Source of the DNA: Pisaster brevispinus | Taxonomy: Eukaryota; Echinodermata; Asteroidea; Forcipulatida; Asteriidae | Direction: 5' to 3' | NCBI GenBank assembly: GCA_023634235.1 | Contig: JAMKCF010000004.1 | Location: 24,932,527-24,996,526 of the forward strand | DNA length: 64,000 nucleotides | In this document: piece after piece, positions 1 through 12,600 of the stretch | Layout of the letters: the number at the start of each line of letters is the position of its first letter | Numbering within the stretch: position 1 is the stretch's first letter | Made by a program: the position numbers and the translations under genes | The notes under the pieces: generated by a model | The model's input: only the letters and a program-made list of their open reading frames with translations | Databases searched by the model: none | Told to the model about the DNA's origin: nothing

Positions 1-1
1 A

Positions 2-1570
2 CTGGAAAATTCTTTCCAAGAAGAGCCGTTCTACTGCTCTTTATTGTTCGATGGAAGCACTGATAAGTCCACATCAGAGAAAGAGGTAGTCAGCATAAAG
101 CTCCTAAAGAATGGCACTCCAAAAATAAAACTGCTTGGGTAAGCATTGATTGATTACACATTTTTGGTTATATACTACTTTGAAAATCAATGTTTAAAAA
201 ATATGTAAAAGTTAAATAATAAATTGTGAAACTTTGAGATATAGTAGTTTTTGCTTGTACAGTCTAAATCTGTTTGTTTAAAGATCAAGTTGATAACTAA
301 GAATGCTTATTTTTATGAGTTTTATTGAATCATTTATAAAAAGGCATGCCTATCAACATACAGCCATGCGTAACCATACGTAACCTCGCTTTTACTTAAG
401 ATAATTGTTTGATAAAGTTTGATAGTGTGTTTGTGGCTGTAGTGTAACATTTTAGAAAAAATCAAGTTGTTACTTTTTTCATCTTTTTACTTTAGTATTG
501 CAGAGCTTAAGAGATGTGATGCTCTTGGAGTACACAAAGCCATCACTAACACATGTGCAAACACCATCTTGATCTTGCAAGCGGTTTAGTTTCAGTGGCA
601 GCTGATGGTACTGGAGTGAACTTTGGTGGGAAAAATGATGTTCTGGTAAAATTCCAGGAATCAGCTGCACCATGGATGGTGAACATGCATTGTGTTACCC
701 ATCGCCTAGCGCTACCTTTGAAGGATGATTTCAAGGATACATATTTCACACAGGTAATTTCATATACACACTGTAACTCTGATTGAATTGAATTTATGCA
801 AATGCCATTTGAGTTATTTGTACCATTACCAATAAGGAGAGGCTCCAAGGTCGAATAATGCAGTTTTACGATAAACTCATTAAATTTTCCATTGATAGAC
901 CTGTACTTATTTTGATAGCGGGACAAAAATTCCAAGTCTCTTACCAAGTGTTAAAAAGGTGTGAAATCATGTTGTTGTTTTTTTCCAGTGCATGTTTTGT
1001 CAACCAGTGTTGTCAACAATACATCAAACAAACATCCAATGACGTTACACTTTCAAATATATGGGTCTTTACTAAATATTTCTTTTGCCTTCTCCCAAAG
1101 CAGACAATATCGGTTGTATGATCTTAAAAAGGACTTAAATATATACATTGTTTATGGAAATTTAATGTTGTTTTCAGATTGATGACCTTATGATGCATCA
1201 ATACTACCTGTACCGAAGATCTGCAAAGAGATGGTGGGAACTACCAGTGTGTTGTGATGCAGTATGAGGAACAAGCAACTGGGGAACGTCGTATTATCCC
1301 TGCTACTGATGCTGCTAAAATGAAGGGATATCTAAAGCTGCAAGTTCGTTTTGTGCATGGCTTTGTACCAAGACTTAGTTGATGACCTGGCAGAGCTCTC
1401 CCTAGACTTCCAGAAGGAAGACATACCCCTGTCTACTGTAAGGAGCAATGTGGTGTTTGCACAAGCATCACCGAAAGGAAAGAAAAACTCATTGAGGGAA
1501 AGTCACCCAGCATAATGTACAATGGAGTAGAAGTACAAATCCATCATTCCACTTGTAAGAAATACAAAAT
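2..1570 (+). pseudogene. Decayed, spliced hAT-transposase-derived gene (C17orf113/ZNF862-like)
   Basis: Three blocks translate into parts of the hAT-derived family found in animal genomes as C17orf113-like or zinc finger 862-like proteins. Block one (2-138) carries FDGSTDKS, the typical start of the RNase H-like core, and ends in a GTAAGC donor. Block two (about 496-753, after TTTACTTTAG) has VAADGTGVNFGG and MHCVTHRLAL, matching the family DGA and HCxxHR signatures, and ends CAG|GTAATT. Block three starts after TTTTCAG at 1178, joins in phase 0, and has YYLYRRSAKRW and later DLAELSLDFQKEDIPLS. Reading frame is lost inside block two (around 560-590) and several times in block three (stops near 1260, 1380 and 1510), so it cannot make a protein. 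The 5 prime part lies outside the window and the C-terminal dimerisation domain is not seen. Splice borders are preserved better than the frame. Family placement is from remembered motifs, not from a search. Confidence 0.72.
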
Positions 1571-2684
1571 TCTATGCTAAACCTTGTTAAATATTGTGTT
1601 CTTTCTTGAACATAAAACGTGCAACAGTTAGTTGCAGCATTAACAATGTTCAAACAGATCTTTGTTTCTTTCTTACTTACCATGTAGTATGCTGATACAT
1701 ACTTAAGGCTATCACACACATTACATTATTGCATTCTCTTAACAAAAATTATATCTATGTGATTAAAGTGCTACTCTATTGCCACTCTTTATAAGTTTTA
1801 TTGTTATATTCCTTGTGAAGTTGCTTGATAAGTTCAAACTTGACGAAATGTAGTGTTTGTTAAAATTGTCCTTTCCGAAACATAGCAATAATAAAGCACA
1901 CTATAAATGCAATTTCTTTGCCAATTGTTCAACCATGTATACAACCCTGGAACAAAAGTGCAGATAATCAGCAGGCTGCAGCGTTCTCTGTAAAACAGAA
2001 ATGATAGTTTGTGTTTCAAGGGAAAACAAGTTTTCAAAGTGAATTTCAGTAAAAATATGAAATAACATGTTAATTTTTCGTAGCAAGATTGCAGTAGTAT
2101 TTCAGACACTACTACTGTATTGATTCGTGACTGTCAATCTTTTTAAAGCAACACCAAGCATGTTTGAGATGACGAATTGGCAGTTCATGACACCTACCTT
2201 CATTTGACAAATTTTGGTCTGCAAAGTGTATAGTGTTTGAAAATTTAAATAACAAAATGTTTAAGCTTTAACATGAACACTTTCTAATACCTTTATGTGT
2301 GTACATTCAATAAATAAACATGTTTTGTCGATACAACAAGTTTTATTTTTGACCCTCTGTGAGACCTGTTTGCAACCTTTCCCATGAAACTGCCAAGCTG
2401 TAACCTATGGGTTTGGAAAAATAACAGTGATGTTAGTCATTCCGAATCAGGCCCAACCAACACAGCTGTAAACCACAGTCCTAATAATTGATACATCTTG
2501 GTTAACTTGTGAAGTCAAATATATGTTAAGTATACAACTTGTAGTTTACCAGTTACAAGACAAATGGTGTGTGGTGTTCTTAAACCAATTCCGGTGCGAT
2601 ACAAATTTAAACTGTGACCATTGTTTACAGAGGATTGACAAACTAGTGTTATTCTGCACATAAAAATCTCAATAATAAATATAA
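1571..2684. other. No gene recognised
   Basis: AT-rich sequence with only short open frames on both strands. No domain motif, splice-bounded exon or repeat structure was recognised. Confidence 0.5.
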
Positions 2685-2880
2685 GAAAATGGTGCAAAAT
2701 CGAGAAAAAAAAACTTTAAATGTTAAATTTTCAACTTATAACCATTATTGGTGCCAAAAGGAGTTAAATGTAGAAGTAAAATAGAAAATGGTGCAAAATC
2801 TTTTTTTTTTAATCTTTAAATGTTAAATTTTTAACTTACAACAATTATTAGTGCCAAAAGGAGTTAATGTAGAAATACAT
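2685..2880. repeat. 99-bp tandem duplication, two copies
   Basis: Two adjacent copies begin with GAAAATGGTGCAAAATC at 2685 and 2784 and end in TGCCAAAAGGAGTTAA. The copies differ by substitutions and by the length of an A/T homopolymer near the start. Both contain the palindrome-like string TTTAAATGTTAAATTTT. Confidence 0.85.
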
Positions 2881-5800
2881 ACAGGTTACAGCTGCCAAGT
2901 CACTGATTCGGAGATCGCACTTCACCTGCATGAAGAAATGTAAATGACTATACTAAAACAGCCGTAAAGTTAATGGCACTCCAATAAATCAGTCTAGTAC
3001 CAATTCAATTGTAGCAATTGATCGAATGGTTGTTATAAAACCTTTGAGGGAACCAAACAAAAATCTAGTTTTCGAACCCAAACGCTGGTAATGATGCTCG
3101 ATCCCATTATATGATAACGTTGAAAAGCAATTTTTTAAACGTAATTATTAGAATGTGTGTACGAATTCTCAATTTTACCCTGTATTAATATTTTACAATT
3201 TGAAAACAAATAATATAGCACATATAGAATTTGCCTTTACTTACATACATAATTTATTTTTGCAAAAGTGGTTTAAAAAAATCATGGGTAGGATGACGAC
3301 ACTTTTTTCCAAAATACATTAAAGATTCATTCAGTTTAAAGGGGTGTGACAACATATCAACGGATAGCTTTCGAACCAGAGAACTTGTCAACGCCAACTA
3401 AACAAAGTTTGTGCATTAACCTTGACAGCTTAAAATTTTAATGGCATTGATTTTTCCCTTACCAAAAGAACTGCAGGCATTTGTTGCTCCTAGCCAAGCT
3501 TTGACAAAAGTGAGATGTTTTTCTACAAGGTTGCCTCCTCTCTTAGGCCGGAACATATAGGGGGTCTGCGCCTTCTCACAAGCCAAAACGAATGGGAGGG
3601 GGCTCCTTATTGGTCCTTTATCCGAACACAACAACTTGCTTGACCAATCACACACAACCCCACAAACTTTGGCCACATGGTTTTGCAGGTTGATGCATAC
3701 AATTCCCAAATTATTACTAATTTACATACGGGAGACAAAATTATTGTTGGTCTGCTGGCTCGAAACCAGCGGCACAGTCACATAATTGTTGTAGCTCCAT
3801 GGTCTTATCATTTACAATTTACAGGCTGTAGTCTTTGTTATCTCATTACTAAGGGTGATACAATCATTACAAGAAACATTGAACACTAGAGGGTGTTTCA
3901 GATTAATTCAATAGCACAAAACTAAGCTCCCTCTATTGTTGATATATATAAGCGCATTACGCAGTAGCATTCAAACCAATTACAGACATCTTCAGTTTTG
4001 GACAAAGACTTGACATGTCTTCTCGCAATTGGGGAAAACTGTTATTCCCCAAATTTTCAATAATCATTAATGCGGGTGTGGCACTAATCACATCAGGGTT
4101 CGACTTTAGGGGTGGTTTTTTGGCCAAATGCTAGTTGAAACGGGGGCAGACCAGCTGATGTACCTTGCCAAATGTTCCAGCTGGCCAGTCAAAAATATCC
4201 GCATGATACAATAGAACTCTTACAATTTTTTATCAAAACTTTTTTATCTGAAGAGGCTACCTTTAAATGCACAAAAGCTACACTTTTAAACCAAACTGCA
4301 GCTTTTGCAAGTAAATTCAATAAAGTTTCCCTGAACAGAACGTTCCTTCACACACAACTTGCACACTATACATATACAGTGCACAGCTCACTGTACAGCA
4401 ACATCAGCCAATGGAACAATTTGTTTCTTGCTATGTAGGAATTCAACAGCCAATAGAAACACTTGTGTTACTATATGTAAATTAGACAGTCAGTCTGTGT
4501 CTAGTTTTCACCTCCTTGGATAGATCTCCCAAGTACTCTTTGGTTTGGCTATGCAGACTTACTGTGTAGGCATGGTGAATTGGTTTGCAGCCAGACTATG
4601 TTTCTTGGACTCACATAAGTGCATGTTGGATTTGTATGCTATGACTGAGCAATGGTGATTTGGGGTTTTACAACTATCAAAACTGATGCCTCCTGCTTGC
4701 AAAGTAAGAAATAACTGTGGTCTGGATATGCTGCAACTACAGTTTGTATTAGATTGTTGTTTTTCTGGATGAAAGTGGGAAAATATGGATGACTTTGGTG
4801 TAATCTTTAATCAAGTGAAGGCAATTGGATCCCTGTGAATCTCCCATTGCTCTGTGTACAGTAAAACTTAGGCCAGGTTGGACTCCTCCGTTGCGCACAA
4901 CATGACAGTTTTTTTTTTGCTGTTTTATTTGTTGGAATGATATGATGGTCTGCAATCAATTTTTGTTAAAGATTTCTGGACAAACCCAGTTAAGAAAACT
5001 GTCATTAAACTGCTATGAAGGCAGAACTTATTTGTATGTTTTTGGTTTACACAGGTCCCGTATTACAGCAGGGGCATGTCTTGTACACAAAGCGAAGTGC
5101 CCAGCACCCCAGGTTCAGAAGATGAAGGTCACACACGTGTGCAGACAGAAGCGCGATTTTTTCTTGCCTCAACGTTGTCACACTCTAGTGAGTTACACAG
5201 AATCCTTTTCAAATAATATTGACAGCAAACTTTTTTTAGGTAGATAATTTCGTGGCCCACTCATTTTACTGCTAAAATTTAACAAACGCTGTAGTAGAGG
5301 TCAAACATTTTAACAATTTCATGTTATTTATTTTAGTTGAGGATTAAATTAATATAATACAACTCGGACAAGATTTGAATCTTCGTAAAAATCTGATAAG
5401 CATGGTCAAATTTACCTATTGAATAATGGAATACGCCTGTAAAATGAATGAAAGAATGGAGCATGGAATGCCCAACTCGCTATCGCCATGTCGCATCTAC
5501 CTTGCTGCTGTATTTTCTATACCTCCATGGTTCGTTTACTTATACCTCCATGGTTTGCACAAGGTGGGGTGGTTGCCATTTTGCTAAGCAAATGTTTTGT
5601 TAAAAATTCATTGCAAATGATAGCAATTGTCATTGTCTGCTCCGATAAATTTTTGCGCCCAAAGAGTTTTTGCTGCAATGTATCCATTGCAATGCATACT
5701 TCACATTTCAGCCTGAATTCCACCATCTTTCACCTTCGGGAATCTTAAAAATATGGTGCAATGCATCTTGACAACAAATGTTTGCGACTTTACTAGTTGG

Positions 5801-5935
5801 GTAGTGAATTTCAATAGCTGCCCAGCACTAAGGGTTATCCAGTCCCTTAAAAACTTTACATGCTTATGATTTTGCAACTTTCTAATTCTTTTAATAGATG
5901 TTAATTTTGCATCGAAGATACAGAAAACAATTTTT
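2881..5935. other. No gene recognised
   Basis: About 3 kb of AT-rich DNA without a recognisable gene. The longest open frames (minus 3416-3709, plus 4942-5247) have no family motif and look random. A small hairpin, TTGGGGAA-8 nt-TTCCCCAA, lies near 4029-4052. Confidence 0.5.
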
Positions 5936-6139
5936 GTTTTTACCCTACACCGATGTGTTAGAACTGTATACTCAGTACTTTCCCGAGTTCTGTGGAAAAA
6001 AGTTGGTAAGACACTGCTCCAGAATTGCAAAGGTCGAGGGTTCGAATCCCACCCCAGTAATATGCCTGAGATTTTTTTTACACGGAACTCGGGAAAGTAC
6101 TGAGTATAGTGCTAACACACATCAATGTAGGGTGAAAAC
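5936..6139 (+). mobile_element. Fold-back element with tRNA-like core (MITE or SINE-derived)
   Basis: Two inverted arms of about 65 bp (5936-6001 and 6071-6139) share the string CTCGGGAAAGTACTGAGTATA in opposite orientation and flank a core of about 70 bp. The core carries GGTTCGAATCC at 6039-6049, a perfect RNA polymerase III B box embedded in a T-arm-like stem. It is preceded by AGACACTGCTCCAGAATTGC, as in the variable and anticodon side of a tRNA-derived sequence. No complete cloverleaf or clear A box is seen, so this is not a tRNA gene. The arms are about 85-90 percent matched. I recall similar sequences from echinoderm genomes but cannot verify that here. Confidence 0.6.
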
Positions 6140-6159
6140 CAAAATTAATATAGGCCTAT

Positions 6160-9100
6160 CTAATTCTTCCCATGCCAAAGTTTGTGCGACCTTTAAAGAC
6201 AAGAAAACATGTTCGATGTATTACAAAAATAGCTCAAAAATTTTTTTCATGCTGATGTTCTTCAGTTTCTTCAAAGTTTCCAAAGCTGATGTTGCAACAA
6301 ATGAATTTCAAACTACTTCCAAGTTGTGATGCTGTTGTGCTGTCTCTTAAACGTGTTGCATTACTCACCCTCTTTCAAACTTTTGAAAGCTGATGATTTG
6401 TTATACTCTCAAATTGTTTCCAAGTTAAGTCTAATGTTGTGCCGTATCTTAAGATTTCCTAAGGCTCATGTTATCAAGCCCCTTAAAAACATAAAAAAAA
6501 CTTTTCCTCTAAATTGTCCTTGTTCAACCTTCTGGAGTTGTTTAGAGCTTGATTGATCTCGTTGGAAGTGAGCTCGATGTCATCAGCAAAATCCATTTCA
6601 GTCATTTCTCTAGTCTGATATCTTGTATGTACCTCTCCAATTGTAAAGCCTAGCTCCTCTCCCTTTTATAGAGTTTGTGCTTTTCAAAGTTTTTGTTTTG
6701 GGTTGAGGACATCCCAAGGAACAATGTAATGGGAGCATAAGGTGTCCACAAAGGAATTATCAATTCGAAAAGTTTGGTATGAATAAAAATGCAGTCTTCA
6801 ACCAAATCAATGAATCATGTACTGTTCTTGATGTTTTCAATCTAAATCAAGCTATTTCGGCTATCATTGTAGATATGAAGACATCAAAAGAATTGAAAAG
6901 AAAAGCTTTGTAAAACAGACGCAGGAAATGGACACATTGCTGACCAGGAGGTTGTAGAGAAGGTAGACTGAAATCGTTGGCAAAATCAACCAATTCCTTC
7001 TTTTTCGGTGAATCAGTCATCACCAAGCCCTTGTGATGAATGGCTCTCTAACCTCCTCGGCTTATCACCAAGCCCCCCTGATGTATTGCTCTCAAACCCA
7101 CGGGTTGGTAACTCTTCAAGGAACATCTACACGGTCGCAGAACTTACAAGATTCAGGCTCTCTCCATTACTGGAATGGGTATGTAAAATATTTCATCCAG
7201 TGAATCATTACCTCTCTGGTCATTTACTCATTGAATAGGGCTTGGAAACAGTGTTTAAGAAGCTGAGTTCAGCCTCAAAATTTCAAGCAAGCGTTTCAAC
7301 CCATCTCAAACCTTCCAAGAATTACTTTTTGTGTGATATCTTGAAACAGTTCAAAACTCAGATCATTTTCAAAACCAATATTTTGGCCATCTCTCAAAAT
7401 CAAAAAACGTCAAAGGCAAAATAAGAACATGACGTCTCATAAAATCTTCATTTAAAATTATATCGTACTGTCCCTTGATTCATTTCCAAACTAATATTTC
7501 ACTGTCTTTAAAAATATTCAAAAGTATATCTGAAACTGTCACTCAAAAAGTTTCTAAACCAATACTTTCCAATTTCTTTAAAACTCTCCCAAGTTTTCAT
7601 ATATTGTCACAACATCTCTGAAAGCTTTTCCAAGCTTATGTCATACAGTCATTCACAATACTGAACTTTCCAAACCATTACCTCAACATCTCTTAAAATC
7701 TTCCTCGAAAATCTCACCAAGCTTGTCAAATCATCTTTTGAATCCTTTGAAAACCAGAATTGTGTCGTCTTTGAAAACCTTCCCAAGCTAAAACATGCAT
7801 TTTCTTTGTCTTCGCAAGTTTCTTGAAGGTCCTGTATTCCAGTCCCTCAAAAATATCTCGGCCTTGTGATTTTGAAGCTCCCAATTGTTCCCAAGTCAAT
7901 ATTGTGCCATCTCCTAAAAAGTACCTGGAGCAGTTGAACTGATGTTCTATCAATTTTTAAAACTTTTCAATGATAATTATTTGACTCCAATGTTTCCAAA
8001 ACAAATTGTGCTTTCTCAAAATCTTTTTGCAAGCTGATGTCGTCCAATCCTTCAAAGACAAAAATTCCAGCTTTGTTATTTTTTTATTTACTTTTGTATA
8101 ATTCTCGAGCCAATTTTTGGCCTTCTCATGAAAGTTTCAAAAGCCCTTGTTGTACCTAACCTTTTCAAAACATTGCCGAGCATCATCCTTCTAAAACCTA
8201 TTTGTGTGAGTTTGCAGCTCTCAAAAGTGTTCCCAAACCAAAGTTGTTGTCTCTTAAAGCAATAAGCATTTGCAATCACACTATTTTTTCACCTCTAGAA
8301 TAATTCCCATGCTGATGGTCTGCAGTTTCTGCTCTTTCCAAGCTCATGTTGCATCAACAATTAATACATTTTAAAGTTAATGACTTTTCACTGTAAATTT
8401 GTTTCCTAGGCAATGTTCGGCCCTCATTTCAATTTTTCAAAGGCTCATGTATGCCACTTACTCAAAAACTTCACAATTGTTTGATTTGTCAACTCTCATA
8501 TTGTTTCTAAAATGATGTGCCATCTCTTTAAATAATCCTAAGCTCCCGTTGTGCAGTCCTTGTCAACCCATTCAAAGCTCATAATTGTTTGACCCACAAA
8601 TTGATCCAGAAAAGATTTTTTTTAAACATTCCAATCTCACAATGTTTTACCTCTAAAATACCTCACAAGCTAAGCTAATGTTGTAAAATCTTGTCAAAAC
8701 ATTCAAACTTATGTTGTACCATCTTTAAAATCCTCACATCCTATTGATTTTCCATCTCTAAAATGTTTCAAGCCATGTCGGAAAAAGTCCCAAAACTCAT
8801 GATCTGCTGTCGATTAATAACTTTCAAAGCTAAGAATTGTTGAACATTCCAATCTATGATGCCTCCAAGCCAATGTTGTGCCCTCTTATAGAAAGTCCTT
8901 ATAAGCTAATGTTTTATCGGTTAAAACATGCCAACCTGCAAATTTTTCAGCTGTCAATTTTTTTCCAAGACATAGTTTTTTCAGGAATGTTTTTTTTTAT
9001 GGAAGCTCATGTTGTTCAGTTTGTCAGAAACTTCTGAACCCTGTAATCTTTCAACCTTGAAGTTGTTGCTACAATTTGTTGCCATGTTTTGTTTTTGCCA

Positions 9101-9560
9101 TCTGTTAAAAAGTTTGGAAGATCATTCTTCACCTTTCTTTAATACTTTTCAAAGCTAAGATTTGTTATGATATTGTTATGATGTCCTTAAAAACTTCCTT
9201 CAATCAATGATTTTTTAACTCTAAAAGTGTTCTGTAGACCATGATTTGTGTGGTCTTAAGAAGTTCCCAAAAGCTGATATTGTACTAAGAGTAGTGACAA
9301 GGAGAGTCAAAGCCTGTATGAATATCTGTTATGTCCACAACAACAAAAATAGGCCCAGTACTTTACGACAGACCATTATAATTAACAATTTCAATAATGA
9401 TCAATGGTGTTTAAGTTCAATACTTTTTTATTTCAATGCAATGCAAGATTGATTGATTGATTGATGTGCAATCTCTAAAAGGTGTTCCAAAGCTCATGTT
9501 GTACTGAATACAGAACCTGAAGATCTTCAAAATCTATTAATTTTTCACTCTCGAATTGTT
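6160..9560 (-). repeat. Degenerate short-repeat field, left arm orientation
   Basis: Variants of the same phrases recur every 60-100 bp: GCTGATGTTGTGC, CATCTCTTAAA, TTCCCAAGCTCATGTT, CCTCAAAACTT, CTCTCAAATTGTTTCC. They are too diverged to set an exact period. The reverse complement of the same phrases (for example AAGAGATGGCACAAC, TTTGAGGGACTG, ATTTGAGAGTT) fills 28.4-37.4 kb, so the family is present in opposite orientation on the two sides of the central satellite. A stretch at about 6560-7240 is less repetitive. Open frames inside are short and not conserved between units. Strand here only marks orientation relative to the right arm. Confidence 0.7.
9447..9464 (+). repeat. Short GATT microsatellite
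   Basis: Four perfect GATT units inside the degenerate field. Confidence 0.9.
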
Positions 9561-9659
9561 CTCATAAAAATGCAGAAGCCAATGTACCTTTATTTCAAGG
9601 CATAACCATTAGCCAATTACTTCCATTGCCCAAACCAGGAGCCACATGCTTCAATTGTG

Positions 9660-10340
9660 TGTATCCATTGTGTGAAACCATGTAGGGCTGTAATCCTATG
9701 TAAATCAGCAGTTCTCTGAAACCTTAATCCCCCATTGTGTTTCCCAGAAAATCAAAGTATTGTTTAGTGATACATGCAGCATGCAGCTTTTTACTTTAGA
9801 GTTAATTTTATCTGTAGCCTGCAATTACTTAAACCATGGTTGTTGTGCATGAAGGGAAGTGTACTTTGCATCATAAAGAAACAACTCAAATTCGCAGTAG
9901 TGTACTAGTGTACTTGAGTATTGCAAGAGAGAGAGATCAAGCTACATGGTGTGAGAAGTAATCATGCCTCTGTACTATCAAGCTACATGGTGTGAGAAGT
10001 GGTCATGCCTCCATATTATTATCACCAGGTATAGCGACATAAAGCTATAGCAGACAGAATTAAGGCAGTGACTTAATTGACACAATATTATTTGTCTGGT
10101 TTTATTTGAGATGATCCTCACAGCTAGTGTTGCCACACAGAGATTAGAGACACACCACAACATAACAACCATGGTTCTGAGCTGAGGTCTGATCCAGATG
10201 CTGATCTGAGACAAAGATAAGAAGGCAATGTCTTAGAACAAAACTGAATGTGAGGCTCTGCAGGCCAACGCCATAGCCTATTTTGCAAATGACCACCCTT
10301 ACTTACACCTAGTGCAACCCATCCAGAAGCACTATCCAAG
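9660..10340 (-). repeat. Module C copy (left arm)
   Basis: This segment is the inverted counterpart of sequence at 28600-29170, 30270-30880, 36400-36800 and 49540-50110. Landmarks are GGGAAGTGTACTTTGC, CTACATGGTGTGAGAAG and AATTAAGGCAGTGACT. CAAGCTACATGGTGTGAGAAG occurs twice (about 9940 and 9980), a small tandem duplication of about 40 bp. No conserved reading frame was seen. The function is unknown and it may be part of an old mobile element or a duplicated locus. Confidence 0.7.
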
Positions 10341-10828
10341 GTTTGGTGAAATTAAAGAATATTATTGTACAAAGTAACTGTCATGGCTCTTGATTATTTA
10401 AGTAGCCACTGAATTCCTTGAAAGTCTGTAATTATTAATTGTTATGATTGTAAACAAATTTGTGACGACTTTAAATGAATGAGCCAATGAATTTAATATA
10501 AAGTTGGCGTGTAATTAATTACAAGCGCGCTTTAAGCCAACAAATAGTTAATTGTAAATTTAATATGCACTTGGGAAGTTTGTAAATAAGTGGGTGACCA
10601 AAATTGAACTGTCTGTACTATTTCCTTTATTTGTCACGTTAAGCATTAGTTCAAAAGAGACACTACGGTCTGGGCAGTGCTTGTCAGTAAAATCTGAGGA
10701 ATATCTTGACATTTGGGGGCTTGTGGGGAATTTGAAAAAGAAAATAAACGTGTCTCAACAGTTAAACAATGAGAGAAAGTATACCTCGCGAATGATTATA
10801 AATCTGCAATTGCCAATTTGTTATGTAC

Positions 10829-11020
10829 AGGGCCCAATTTCATAGAGCTGCTTTAGCACAAAAAGGAGCTAAGCACCATAAAATAGTGCTAACCAGAATA
10901 AGGTTAACATCCAAACTACCACGTCACATGTTCAATTGTGACTAGTGCCCTGCTTACTTCTACCTAGCAGGCAATTTTTAAGCATTATTTCCTGCTTAAG
11001 CAGCTCTATGAAATTGGTGT
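10829..11020. mobile_element. MITE-like element with about 21-bp inverted ends
   Basis: The left end holds CCAATTTCATAGAGCTGCTT (from 10834). The right end (10997-11017) is its inverted copy, reading AAGCAGCTCTATGAAATTGG on the plus strand. The interior of about 145 bp is rich in GCTTA/TAAGC words and has no coding capacity. The size and paired ends fit a non-autonomous DNA transposon. No target-site duplication is obvious. Confidence 0.65.
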
Positions 11021-11149
11021 GTTGCCCTTATAGTTCCTACATGCATGCATATTTTGGTGAACATTGCCTTATGCTCAGTAACCAAAGGTCTAGAGGCTGT
11101 AATAATGGATATAAGGGCAAAAATCCAAGGTTTGATAGTATAAGGTGAA

Positions 11150-11470
11150 TAGTGTTGTGTGGAAGAAAAAGGATTTGGCTTGAATAAAGGGAGCTGTACT
11201 TTGCATCATAAAGAAAAGGTTCAAATTCACAGTAGTTGCTAGGGACCAGTAGTGACAACAGTCCTGAACAGGTGTACAGGTGTACAGGTGTCCTGGGCAT
11301 TAGTATTGCAAGAGAGGGTGGTAACAAGTGATCAGATTGATCTACATGGTGTGAGAAGTGATCATGCCTCTAATATATTTACCAGGCATAATTACATACA
11401 GCGGTAGCAGACATAATTAAGGCAGTGACTAAGACAATATTGTTTGTAAAGTCTAATTAGAGATCATCTT
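11150..11470 (-). repeat. Second module C copy (left arm)
   Basis: It repeats the landmarks of the copy near 9.9 kb: GTGTACTTTGCATCATAAAGAAA, CTACATGGTGTGAGAAGTGATCATGCCTC, ACCAGGCATAATTACATACAG and AATTAAGGCAGTGACT. A short internal run, CAGGTGTACAGGTGTACAGGTG, lies near 11268-11290. Same orientation as the 9.9-kb copy and inverted relative to the right-arm copies. Confidence 0.7.
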
Positions 11471-11794
11471 CAGGGCCAGTGTTTCCACAGAGAGATAAGA
11501 GAGACACCAAAACTTGATGTCGTCACTTCAGTACATTCAACCTTTCAGGCCTTGGATACTTTGTACCTTTTACAAGACACTTAATACCTTCTTGTAAGTC
11601 AGCTCGTACCTCACAACTACTCCAGAATTCTGAAGGAATTAAGTTGATATGGTTGATATGGTACTGCTAAAATCACTTTTCAAACCACTTGTGTACCATC
11701 TCTCTGTGGTCTAGTGGAGTTTTTCTGTATAGTTGAGTCCTGCATGGTGATTCATTTTAAGATGGCGCATTTTCAGAACAAATGTTTCATTTAA

Positions 11795-11995
11795 TTCAAC
11801 ATCAGAGAAATGTTAACTACAGTGAATCTCATCTTGTTTGTAGATTATGCACTGAATGAAGAGAAGTATCCATCATGGACAAGAGCCTCATCAGCAGATG
11901 TTACAATAAAGGTCAACTTGGATTTTCATGTTTTGGACAGATGTGCATCACTCCCTCCATGTCTGAGGCATGTTGGAAAAGTTAATTCATCATAG
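11795..11995 (+). repeat. Module A, exon-like copy 1
   Basis: After a pyrimidine-rich CATCTTGTTTGTAG (AG at 11842-11843) an open frame reads LILFVDYALNEEKYPSWTRA and continues ASSADVTIKVNL. The same peptide, diverged, is encoded by the copy on the minus strand near 49.1-49.2 kb, and related DNA lies at 12985-13130, 29838-29935 and 35855-35965. Conservation of a peptide between distant copies, next to an acceptor-like border, suggests relics of a duplicated exon. The protein family is not recognised. Other copies carry stops, so none is likely to be functional. Confidence 0.5.
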
Positions 11996-11999
11996 TGTC

Positions 12000-12600
12000 A
12001 AAACCCTTACCTTTAACATGTTTCTACCTGTATCTTTGGCATTTCGGCCATGCACACATGCTAAGAGAAAGTGACACTCAAATTGTTTTGAAGACTTCTT
12101 CTCAAAAGATGGCTCCTCAAGTAGCAAGCAAGAGGGCTTAAAAAAGCTACTGTATGTTTATTTACAGTGACTTGTCTTCAAAGCTTAGCTTAACCCTTCA
12201 GTCATAAAACTGACCAAAACCGCTCAGCCATTTCCTCTTTTGACGTTTCGAGATTAGAAGACACTTTGTATCTTGTGTTTTTTACACATGCTAGTGGGTC
12301 GCACTCAAACTGCCATTGAAAGACTTCGATAGTCTACTTATAAAAGGTTCGAATGACAAAAATTTACTGTAAAGTGTCAGTTTCTCTGTGAAGAGTGACC
12401 AATATTATTTTGTCAATGCTTTACCTACTGAAATATATATGACAACAGCGACAATGCTTACTATCACTGGGATTTTGCTTGTTTTTTGTTACATCAGCAT
12501 TTTCCCCAAGTTTAAAGTCATAAAATGTTATCGTTTTGGTTGTTGCTGCTAGCGAAGGTTCAAATGTAACAAGTACTGCAAGGAGTTTGTCATTGTACAA
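12000..12600. other. No gene recognised
   Basis: Unique-looking AT-rich DNA between module A and the duplicated units that follow. No motif recognised. Confidence 0.45.

Noticed and set aside
6002..6070. A genuine tRNA gene at the B box
   Set aside because: No acceptor stem, D arm or anticodon loop can be built around it. It lies between inverted arms as part of a repeat.
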